The position numbers and the translations under genes are program-made. Of a DNA stretch of 39,455 bases, positions 16,541 to 24,600 are shown in pieces (the first letter of the stretch is position 1; each line of letters opens with the position of its first letter). Source of the DNA: CAZNHL01 sp964572965 (lineage in GTDB: Bacteria; Bacteroidota; Bacteroidia; Cytophagales; UBA9547); NCBI GenBank assembly GCA_964572965.1, contig CAZNHL010000043.1, forward strand, positions 1 to 39,455, read 5' to 3'. Below the pieces are notes generated by a model that was not told where the DNA came from, searched no databases, and saw only the letters and a program-made list of their open reading frames with translations.

Positions 16541-16577
16541 AAAAGGGATGTTTTGCTGAAAAACATCCCTTTTTTTG
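16541..16577 (+). terminator. Rho-independent terminator of sucD
   Basis: A 14-bp perfect stem (aaaagggatgtttt and its complement), 5-base loop and T-run, 18 bases after the stop. Confidence 0.9.
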
Positions 16578-16687
16578 TGTCTATCCCTGTTTTGGGATTG
16601 TTCTTTGAAAGAGTTATGTTTTTTTAATATGTTGAATGCTAGAATGTTCGAGTAAAATTTATAATTTTATAATATCCATTTAATGAA

Positions 16688-17422
16688 GTGAACAGAGTTA
16701 TTTGTTTTATATTGACCGTTTTAATATTGTTTGCAGGCAATAATGCCTTCGCATACAAGTATAAACGCCGTGCCAATACAAATTCTCTTTCCCCTTTAGG
16801 TATTGTTTATCTTAGAACTAAGACAGTAGCTCCTCAAACGACTGCTATTGGTATTAAAGCTTCAGCTGATTTCTTTAATTTTACTGGTAATAAAGAATTA
16901 ACTACTGGTAGTTTCTCTAAAGCTGGACTTAGTGCCGGCATTTTTGTCAATATTATCGCTTCTAAGCATATTTCATTAAGACATGAGCTTAATTTGGGAT
17001 ATGGAGTATTCCAACAAACTTCTTTAGGCTATATTAATTGTACAAGACTCGATGTGCCATGGAGTGTAAATTATCATTTTAGTCGGCGTAATATGGTAAA
17101 TGTTGGTATTCAGCCAAGCATTATCCTTAATTCACGCGCAGAAGGCATTTCAGAGAAAAAAAATGCCATACAGACTATTGAGCCGATTCAGCTGGCAGGA
17201 TTTGTCGGTATTGAGTTGGGTTTGAAAAATAATCTTGGTTTGGGGGTACGGATGCTTGGTTATGTTAACAAAGCTGAAAAATCGCAGCAACAAAATCCGT
17301 TCTCGACTTTTTTACAGATATATTTGTCTTACAATATATCCGAATCCACTTCCTATGATAAAAAACTGATGTCATATGGGGGAAGAAACAGGCAGCAAAC
17401 GAAAACAAGATTCAGGTATTAA
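16688..17422 (+). CDS. Outer-membrane beta-barrel protein
   Basis: 244 residues with a signal peptide (1-22, ending NAFA), starting at GTG (16688); the nearby ATG at 16683 is out of frame and meets a stop at once. After a basic segment (YKYKRRANT) the sequence alternates short amphipathic strands with Gly-Asn turns: TTAIGIKASADFF, KAGLSAGIFVNII, SLRHELNLGYG, MVNVGIQPSIIL, AGFVGIELGLK, NLGLGVRMLGYV, TFLQIYLSYNI. This is the pattern of an 8-10-stranded barrel of the porin-family/OMP_b-brl type. The usual C-terminal aromatic residue is present (FRY) after a basic tail. The ligand is unknown. It converges on porT across a terminator. Confidence 0.75.
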   Translation: MNRVICFILTVLILFAGNNAFAYKYKRRANTNSLSPLGIVYLRTKTVAPQTTAIGIKASADFFNFTGNKELTTGSFSKAGLSAGIFVNIIASKHISLRHELNLGYGVFQQTSLGYINCTRLDVPWSVNYHFSRRNMVNVGIQPSIILNSRAEGISEKKNAIQTIEPIQLAGFVGIELGLKNNLGLGVRMLGYVNKAEKSQQQNPFSTFLQIYLSYNISESTSYDKKLMSYGGRNRQQTKTRFRY

Positions 17423-17453
17423 AAATTAAGGAATTCAGATTGTTATAAAAGAA

Positions 17454-17487
17454 AAAAGGGTGTCGCATTTTTGCGGCACCCTTTTCT
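17454..17487. terminator. Bidirectional terminator between barrel gene and porT
   Basis: Stem aaaagggtgtcgca against tgcggcaccctttt (14 bp, one G-T pair), short T loop, A-run and T-run flanks, between convergent genes. Confidence 0.85.
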
Positions 17488-17504
17488 TTTATGTGTTTAA
17501 AGGA

Positions 17505-18230
17505 CTATTCGAAATTCAGATAGAGTGTAACAGAATTCGTTGTTAACCTCTTTAAAGACTGGCTATATACATTGTTGTCAGGATTGACCATGTTCATTAG
17601 TCCGAAAGAAAACCTTAGTTCCGGTGCAAATTTGAACATTTTGAAGTAGTTGTCAAGCCCAAAACCTAGCTCAATTGAGCAATCTGTTGTGTTGGCCCTT
17701 AATTTGTCAGCTCGCTGATCTTTGTTTTTGTTTGCAACAGAAAAACCAGGCTTAACACCTGCAATCATATACATTCTGTTATTACCTCTTCTTTGAGCTT
17801 TGTATTTAATTAAAACAGGTAGTTCAATAAAAGTAGCTTCATTTACCTGGATGTCTGATCCTGTAACGAAATTGTAATTGACTGACCTGGAATAAAAAGC
17901 TACTCCGGGAGTAATACGCAGGTCAAAATATTCTCCTAAACGTGCATTGAAAATAAAGCCAAGATTAAATCCTCCGGTAGGAACACCGTTCACAGATTTA
18001 AGTGTGTCATTCATCTGATAAAACTGATCAGACACAACCGGTCTGTAAATAGAGTAATTACCAGCCAGAAGGAAACCGTAGTGGATACGCTTTTCGTCGT
18101 AATATGGGAGGTTCTGATCTTTTCCCGGTGTTTTTTGTGCTATACTTACATAACACGACAATAAAAGCAGTACAGTTAGGATTTTACTCCGTAATAAACT
18201 GAGCTGATACCAAAGGTGAGAGGTTTGCAT
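17505..18230 (-). CDS. porT: T9SS outer-membrane protein PorT (SprT)
   Basis: 241 residues: signal peptide 1-32 (ending SIAQ), then a conserved LPYYDEKRIHYGFLLAGNYSIY and an 8-stranded barrel pattern (GFNLGFIFNARLGEYFDLRITPGVAFYSRSVNY, FIELPVLIKYKAQRRGN, MYMIAGVKPGFSVANK, SIELGFGLDNYF, FAPELRFSFGL). PorT is needed for secretion by the type IX system in Porphyromonas and Flavobacterium, where the homologue is called SprT. The assignment rests on the family pattern and on its position behind ubiE, an arrangement I recall from several Bacteroidota. The gene overlaps the 3' end of ubiE by 55 bases in another frame, implying coupled translation. T9SS cargo genes lie at both ends of this window. 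Confidence 0.88.
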   Translation of the reverse strand: MQTSHLWYQLSLLRSKILTVLLLLSCYVSIAQKTPGKDQNLPYYDEKRIHYGFLLAGNYSIYRPVVSDQFYQMNDTLKSVNGVPTGGFNLGFIFNARLGEYFDLRITPGVAFYSRSVNYNFVTGSDIQVNEATFIELPVLIKYKAQRRGNNRMYMIAGVKPGFSVANKNKDQRADKLRANTTDCSIELGFGLDNYFKMFKFAPELRFSFGLMNMVNPDNNVYSQSLKRLTTNSVTLYLNFE

Positions 18231-18904
18231 TGTGTGTTTATATAACCGTTTCTTTTTAAAATATTTAGAAATTCTTCGCCTGCCGGAAATGCTGATACTG
18301 ATTCAGGAAGGTAAGTGTATGCCGCCTGATCTTTTGAGATTAGTTTTCCCACTACAGGCAAAATGTATTTGAAATAAGTGAAATAAATTTGTTTGAAAAG
18401 GAAATTAGTTGGTTTAGAAAACTCTAAGATAACTAAAGCTCCGTCTTTTTTCAATACACGATTCATGTCCCGAAGACCTTTTTCTAAGTCTTCGAAATTT
18501 CTTACACCAAAAGAAACGATTACAGCATCAAAAGTATTGTCCTCAAATGGTAGTTTTTCAGAATCGCCAAGCTTTAGCTCAATTTTATCCTGCAGTTTTA
18601 GCTTTTTGATTTTTTGTTTGCCCATTTCCAGCATGCCGGCAGAAATATCAACACCAGTTATCTTGTCAGGGTTTAAATGCTTATTAGCCGCAATTGCAAA
18701 ATCTCCGGTGCCGGTAGCAATATCCAGTAATTGTTTTGGCTGATGCTTTTTTAGAAATTTTAAGGCTTGTTTGCGCCAGTAAATGTCAATTCCATATCTC
18801 AGCAAATGATTAAGGAAATCATACCGTTCTGATATGTTATTGAACATTGTGGCAACCTGTTCTTTTTTGCCTGCTTTCTGATCCTGATAGGGTAGTACTG
18901 TCAT
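18176..18904 (-). CDS. ubiE: Demethylmenaquinone methyltransferase UbiE/MenG
   Basis: AdoMet-dependent C-methyltransferase for the last step of menaquinone biosynthesis; since Bacteroidota use menaquinone, the menaquinone reaction is the relevant one. The protein has 242 residues from the ATG at 18904, chosen because homology starts at MTVLPYQDQKAGKKEQVATMF; the longer frame up to 19006 begins inside the neighbouring terminator. Motifs: MFNNISERYDFLNHLLRYGID (20-40), AdoMet motif I DIATGTGDFA (61-70), GVDISAGM (84-91), and LPFEDNTFDAVIVSFGVRNFEDL. It overlaps porT by 55 bases. CAAATGTA at 18920-18927 (TACATTTG on this strand) could be its -7 element. Confidence 0.94.
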   Translation of the reverse strand: MTVLPYQDQKAGKKEQVATMFNNISERYDFLNHLLRYGIDIYWRKQALKFLKKHQPKQLLDIATGTGDFAIAANKHLNPDKITGVDISAGMLEMGKQKIKKLKLQDKIELKLGDSEKLPFEDNTFDAVIVSFGVRNFEDLEKGLRDMNRVLKKDGALVILEFSKPTNFLFKQIYFTYFKYILPVVGKLISKDQAAYTYLPESVSAFPAGEEFLNILKRNGYINTQCKPLTFGISSVYYGVKS

Positions 18905-18919
18905 CTTCTTAAATCTATA

Positions 18920-18949
18920 CAAATGTATAAAATTAATAAGCCGATGAAA
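18920..18949 (-). promoter_or_regulatory. Possible promoter for ubiE-porT
   Basis: On the minus strand TACATTTG (18927-18920) fits TAnnTTTG, with TTTC 18 bases upstream as a partial -33 box. The implied leader before the ATG at 18904 is very short, about 10 bases. Confidence 0.35.
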
Positions 18950-18993
18950 ACCTCTTTTGTGATTAAAGTCAAGTCGGCTACAGTTTTGAGCCA

Positions 18994-19030
18994 TAAAAAA
19001 AGCCACGAAGGACCCTTCGTGGCTTTTTTA
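18994..19030 (-). terminator. Terminator of the OmpA/PD40 gene
   Basis: A perfect stem of about 16 bp (aaaaaaagccacgaag and its complement), 4-5-base loop and T-run read leftward, 13 bases past the stop codon of the OmpA-family gene. It lies just before the ubiE promoter region. Confidence 0.88.
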
Positions 19031-19043
19031 TAGCTTTATAAGA

Positions 19044-21077
19044 TTATTTATCAACTCTTATTTCAACACGTCTGTTTTTAGGATCTGCAACGCCTTTTTG
19101 CTGATGAGGATTTGCCGGATTTTCAGAACCAAAGAATTGGTATCTTATACGTTTTGAGTCAGCTCCGTTTTGTAACAAATAGTTAATTACTGATTTCGCA
19201 CGTAGTTTAGAAAGCTTCAGATTGAATTCTGCCGGGCCGGTATCATCAGTATAGCCTGAAATAAGGATTTTTGCTGATTTGTATTTACGCACCATTGCGG
19301 TCACTTCTTTCAGTTGAGCTTTGTCATCAGCGTCTAATTGAAACTGATTCGTTTCAAAATAAACAGTGCCATAAGTAGTTATGATTCTGTTTATTTCGTC
19401 GTTAGGATCAATAATAGCAGCTTTTGGCGTTTCTTTGATTGTTTTATCTTTCTTTGGAGTTGTTTCAACAACAGGGTTTGTGACAACGGAGTCAATTTTA
19501 TTTGCTGCTAAAGCCTGAGCTGAATCTTTGTAATATGGAATATAAAATTCTTTACTGAACACAACGCTGTCGCTGTCTGTCATAGGAATAATATATTGTT
19601 GGTGATCAATAGTGTCGTTATTGTTTCTGGTAAAATAAACGTCATAAGTTCTCTTTGCCCTTAGGGTATGTTCAAAAGTACCATCAGTCAGTTGAGAACT
19701 CACAGTCTTTTTATTTGACTTTACATCGGTTGGTTTTAATGTAACAGTCACTAAAGGATCGCTTACAATTGTTTTACTGATTTTATCATAAACAATCCCC
19801 GAAGCAATCACATTGGGAATAGGAGTAACTCCATATATGTCTTTTTCACCAAGACCGCCATCTCTGTATGAAGATAAATACCCTTTTTTACCATTTTTAC
19901 TTAAATAGTAGTAAACATCCTCATCAGGAGTATTTATCGGAAAGCCTAAGTTTTCAGGTTTAGACCAGGATTGGGTGCTTTCGTCGTATTTTGATTTAAA
20001 AATATCAAATCCACCCATGCCGTTATGACCTCTTGAACTGAAATAAATGGTTTTTTCATCTTCAGTAAAAACAAGCGCATCTTCATCATAAGGCGTATTT
20101 AAAACAGTACTGAAGTTTTTAGGTTTTGACCATGTACTATCAGAACTTAATTCTGAATAATAGAAGTCAAGATCTCCGTTTTTTGAAAAGTCATTGGTAG
20201 AAAAGTAGATTTTTTTACCATCCTTGCTCAGAAAGGCAGATGATTCAAATGAACCTGAATTAATACCTTTTATTTTAGCTGGTTTAGACCATTCATTATT
20301 AATTTTTCGGGTATAATAAAGGTCTCCGTTACTGGTACTTCTATATAGAAGCATTTGGTTGTTATTAGGGCCAAATATTTGTGTAACGGCATCGTGACCT
20401 TTTGTGTTTAATACTATATCCGCTGGTTTAGCCTTACTCCATCCTTCATTTTGCTTTGTTGAAACATAAATGTCTTCCCAGTATTCACCATTAGAGGTTA
20501 CTTTTCCACCTTCCAACGGAGATTTTCTTGATGTAAACATTAATATCTGATCGTCTTCAGAAACGACCGGACTGTGCTCTGAATATTCAGAGTTTACCTG
20601 ATCTCCAAGGTTAACAACATCAAAATCGCCGGATTCTGCTAACAGGATAGGAGCATCCTTGCATTGCTGAATATTGCGAATTACTTCAAGTCTTCGTTCA
20701 TCCTTGGTTTTCTTAATAGTAGATTTATACTTTTCATATAATACTATTGCTTCATCAAAACGATAGTTAACATGCAATGCACGTGCATGCCAGTAATCTG
20801 CGTATTTGTCAACATCTGTTCCTGCCTTGTTGATAGATTTTTCTATCAGGTTAAGGCCTTTGACTTTGTTATACCTGTTAAGGTAGCACACCCCAAGTTG
20901 AAACATTGCTTTGTAATTGGAAGAATCTTTTGCCAGTGCCTCTTCAAAGAAAGGAATAGCTGTGATGTAATTCTCCTTATTTACTTTCTTGTTTCCTTTT
21001 CTTGTTAAGGCTTTAGAGCTTTGTGCGTAGCCGGTATAACAAATCGATAGGGCAAGTAATAAAAAGTACTTTTTCAT
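19044..21077 (-). CDS. OmpA family protein with TPR and PD40 repeats, PorE-like
   Basis: 677 residues. Signal peptide 1-18 (ending GYAQ); TPR-like helices at about 25-150; a beta-propeller of PD40/WD40-like blades at about 165-420 (repeated 'DGKKIYFSTND', 'DEKTIYFSSRGHNGMGGFDIFKS', 'NGKKGYLSSYRDGGLGEKDIYG'); a carboxypeptidase-regulatory-like domain at about 430-520; and an OmpA domain at about 570-677 with peptidoglycan-binding residues in TDDTGPAEFNLKLSKLRAKSV. The same order (TPR, propeller, CRD, OmpA) is found in PorE, which links the T9SS apparatus to peptidoglycan. Here the gene diverges from an operon for a giant T9SS cargo and a PorP/SprF protein, so a role in its attachment is likely but unproven. 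No gene symbol is given because this family has several paralogues per genome. Confidence 0.88.
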   Translation of the reverse strand: MKKYFLLLALSICYTGYAQSSKALTRKGNKKVNKENYITAIPFFEEALAKDSSNYKAMFQLGVCYLNRYNKVKGLNLIEKSINKAGTDVDKYADYWHARALHVNYRFDEAIVLYEKYKSTIKKTKDERRLEVIRNIQQCKDAPILLAESGDFDVVNLGDQVNSEYSEHSPVVSEDDQILMFTSRKSPLEGGKVTSNGEYWEDIYVSTKQNEGWSKAKPADIVLNTKGHDAVTQIFGPNNNQMLLYRSTSNGDLYYTRKINNEWSKPAKIKGINSGSFESSAFLSKDGKKIYFSTNDFSKNGDLDFYYSELSSDSTWSKPKNFSTVLNTPYDEDALVFTEDEKTIYFSSRGHNGMGGFDIFKSKYDESTQSWSKPENLGFPINTPDEDVYYYLSKNGKKGYLSSYRDGGLGEKDIYGVTPIPNVIASGIVYDKISKTIVSDPLVTVTLKPTDVKSNKKTVSSQLTDGTFEHTLRAKRTYDVYFTRNNNDTIDHQQYIIPMTDSDSVVFSKEFYIPYYKDSAQALAANKIDSVVTNPVVETTPKKDKTIKETPKAAIIDPNDEINRIITTYGTVYFETNQFQLDADDKAQLKEVTAMVRKYKSAKILISGYTDDTGPAEFNLKLSKLRAKSVINYLLQNGADSKRIRYQFFGSENPANPHQQKGVADPKNRRVEIRVDK

Positions 21078-21156
21078 GTCTAAAAGATATATAGTTAGAT
21101 TAACTATTTGGTCTAATTACTTAATACGAGTATTGGCCAATAGGTGATACTTCTGG

Positions 21157-21189
21157 TTGCTAAATATACAATTAATTTATATATCTTTG
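21157..21189 (+). promoter_or_regulatory. Possible promoter for the adhesin operon
   Basis: TTG at 21157-21159 and TATCTTTG at 21182-21189, 22 bases apart. The implied leader before the first ATG (21316) is about 120 bases, long for this window. It lies in the 238-base divergent region shared with the PorE-like gene. Confidence 0.5.
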
Positions 21190-21284
21190 TTTTTTCGAGC
21201 TTTTTGGGGTAGTATTTAATATTTTTATATTCCTCCGGTTGTGTCGATTAGGAAAATTTAATCAAGAACATTTTTTTTTAAAAG

Positions 21285-21298
21285 GCGTATCAATACGC
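21285..21298. promoter_or_regulatory. Small dyad just upstream of the adhesin operon
   Basis: GCGTAT, two bases, ATACGC: a 6-bp perfect inverted repeat 17 bases before the ATG at 21316, following an A/T-homopolymer run. It could be an operator half-site pair or a leader hairpin that affects translation initiation. Confidence 0.3.
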
Positions 21299-21315
21299 AA
21301 GTTATTAATAACACT

Positions 21316-21678
21316 ATGAGAAAAAGTTCATTTTCTTTCCATGTAAAGATATCTATATATGTTTTTACAACAGCTATTCTGTTGTTAGTACTGTTGAAAC
21401 AAAATCTGGTACTAGCCGAAAAACTAGATGAAAAAGATAGTAAACAAGAATTAGCTGCTAAAGCAGATGTGAAACCAGCTTCCTCGATCGACTCTTCCGA
21501 TGGTCATATAAATATAGTAGTGACTGGTGGGGTAGCTCCTCTCACTATTCATTGCCTGGGTACTAAGCTGTATGGTACGTCTTATAATAATCTAAAAGCG
21601 GGGAAATATACTTTTGTAGTTATAGATTCCGAAAATAAGACCATAAAACTAACAGTAGAGTTGGGAATTAATAAATAG
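21316..21678 (+). CDS. Small exported or membrane-anchored protein with one SprB-like domain
   Basis: 120 residues. A hydrophobic segment at about 10-34 (VKISIYVFTTAILLLVLL) is either a signal peptide or an uncleaved anchor. A polar linker follows, then at about 60-118 a single domain: SSDGHINIVVTGGVAPLTIHCLG, YNNLKAGKYTFVVIDSENKTIKLTVEL. The 'DGxIxVxVTGGxxPxT...GxYTxxVxDxxxxT' pattern is that of SprB repeats (PF13573), and a diverged copy begins the next gene (SDGEITVTVTGG). It lacks a T9SS sorting domain, so it is probably kept in the cell envelope. It is separated from the giant adhesin gene by only 3 bases, so the two are almost certainly co-translated. A folding, anchoring or assembly partner is an inference. 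Confidence 0.7.
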   Translation: MRKSSFSFHVKISIYVFTTAILLLVLLKQNLVLAEKLDEKDSKQELAAKADVKPASSIDSSDGHINIVVTGGVAPLTIHCLGTKLYGTSYNNLKAGKYTFVVIDSENKTIKLTVELGINK

Positions 21679-21681
21679 AGT

Positions 21682-24600
21682 ATGATGGGAAGAATTTTAC
21701 TGAAAGGCATTTATAAAGTCGGAATTGTTGCAGTATTGCTCTCTTTGTTTGCATTGTCAAATGCAAATGCGCAGATTACCGCTACTACTAGTGTTAAACC
21801 TGTTTCATGTTTGAATGGGAGTGATGGAGAGATTACAGTAACTGTCACCGGAGGAATAGCCGGAGATGTCGGTTTATTTTTGATCAATCCACTTGTAGGA
21901 GCTAATATTGATACGATTGTTAGTGTTCACACTTTTACATTTACTAATCTTAAAGCATCACTAGCGGCATATACTTTGTATGTTTATGATCCTAATGACT
22001 CAGATCTTGAACCACTAGTTCTTAACCCAAATGTTGCTGCTGGTAAACCTATTTCTTATACAGCTACAATTTCAAGTCCCGTATGTGTTGGACAGCCAAT
22101 TACGGGTACTGTTACTCCAACCTCACCTAATCCTGCAACAGGATTTAGCTGGACGGGACCTGATGGGTTTAGTTCGCCTACGCAAAATTTTACTATTCCG
22201 TCAGCAACATTGGTTAATGCAGGTACTTATATTTTTACAGGTACTGTTCTTGGGAATAATGGAGTGACCTGTTCCAGAAGCGTAAATTTAAATGTTGTAG
22301 TCAATCCTAAGCCTGTTGTTACACTAAACTCACCCGGGGGGCCATATTGTACAGCGGGTGCAAATATCACATTGACAGGCAGCCCTTCCGGCGGTACGTT
22401 TTCAGGAACCGGAGTTACAGGTAATCAGTTTTCGCCTTCTGCTGCCGGAGCTGGTACGTTTAAAATTAAGTATACTTATACGGATGGTAACAGTTGTGCT
22501 AATTCAGATTCTGCAAATGTAACAGTAAATCAGACTCCGGTTGTTACAGCTACTCCTAATCCTGTTACAATTTGTAGTGGTAATACGACATCAATCGCTT
22601 TAACTTCAGTACCTACGGGATCTACTTTTGCCTGGACGGTTAGTACTTCAGGTACAGTTTCCGGAGCATCTGCAGGTAGCGGAGCATCAATTGCTCAAAC
22701 TTTGACCGGTAATGGTACTGCTACTTATAGTGTAGTGCCTACATTGGATGCTTGTCCAGGAACTCCTGTTTCAGTTCTTGTAACGGTAACTCCTTTACCG
22801 GTTGCTACTGCAACGCCAAGTTCTTCTATTATTTGTAGTGGTACAGCTACATCAATTGCATTGACTTCAAATCTTCCGGGCGCTACGTTTAGTTGGACGG
22901 TAAGTACTACAGGTACGGTTTCCGGTGCATCAGCAGCGAGCGGCTCTTCAATTGCTCAGACATTGACCGGCGATGGAACGGTTACCTATACAATAACACC
23001 AACATTAAGCGGTTGTCCTGGTACTCCGATTACAGCAACAGTAACTGTAAAACCGACGCCGGTTGCTACTGCAACACCTAATCCTGTTACAATCTGTAGT
23101 GGTGCTACCACTTCAATAGCCTTGGCATCAGTTCCTGCCGGTTCAACTTTTGCGTGGACAGTAAGTACTACGGGTACGGTTTCCGGAGCTTCGGCCGGAA
23201 GTGGTACATCAATTGCTCAAACGTTGACGGGTAATGGTACTGCAACTTATAGTGTTGTACCAACATTAAATGCATGTCCGGGTACAGCAGTTTCGGTTCC
23301 GGTAACGGTAAATCCGCAACCAGTTGCTATAGCTACTCCTAATCCGGAAACAATTTGTAGCGGTGCTACTACCTCAATAGCATTGACATCAGTTCCTGCT
23401 GGTTCAACTTTTGCATGGACAGTAAGTACTACGGGTACAGTTTCAGGAGCATCAGCGGGAAGTGGTACATCTATCGCACAAACTTTGACCGGTTCAGGTA
23501 CTGCTACTTATACTGTAACTCCGACTTTGGGTTCCTGCCCTGGTTCTGCAATTACAGTTCCTGTAACGGTAAGACCTTTACCAGTTGCTACAGCAACACC
23601 AAATCCTGTTTCAATTTGTAGTGGGGCTACTACCTCAATAGCTTTGAGTTCGGTTCCTACCGGTTCAACTTTTGCGTGGACAGTAAGTACTACAGGTACA
23701 GTTTCAGGAGCTACTGCAGGCAGCGGTACATCAATAGCGCAGACATTGACCGGTAATGGCGTTGCTACATATACGGTTACTCCGACATTATCGGGCTGTC
23801 CGGGAACTGCTGTGAGCGTGCCTGTAACAGTTAATCCTTTACCTGTTGCTACGGCAAGCCCTAATCCTGTGACTATTTGCGGAGGTGCGACTACTGCTAT
23901 TGCTTTGACTTCATCTCCTTCGGGAGCTACATTCAGCTGGACTGTAAGCACAACGGGTACAGTTTCAGGAGCATCAGCAGGTAGCGGTACATCAATAGCG
24001 CAAACTCTCAACGGTTCGGGTACTGCTACTTATACAGTAATTCCGACTTTGGGAGGTTGTCCTGGTGCTGCAATTACTGTCCCTGTAACAGTTAATCCTG
24101 CACCGGTCGCAACAGCTACTCCAAATCCAGTCTCAATTTGTAGTGGAGCTACTACTTCAATAGCTTTAACTTCCGTTCCGGCAGGTTCGACATTTGCCTG
24201 GACTGTAAGCACTACAGGTTCTGTTTCCGGTGCATCAGCAGGTAGCGGTACTTCTATTGCCCAGACTCTGACAGGTAATGGCGTTGCTACTTATACTGTA
24301 ATTCCAACATTTGGCTCTTGTCCTGGCCCTGCAATTTCAGTTCCTGTAACGGTAAGACCTTTACCGGTTGCTACAGCTACTCCTAATCCTGTTACAATCT
24401 GTAGTGGTACAGCTACTTCGATAGCTTTAACTTCTGTTCCTACAGGTTCAACATTCAGCTGGACAGTAAGTACAACAGGTACCGTTTCCGGAGCTTCTGC
24501 AGGTAGTGGTACATCAATTGCACAAACTTTGATAGGAAATGGGACAGCGACTTATAGTGTGATTCCTGTATTAAGCGGTTGTCCTGGTTCTGCCATCACA

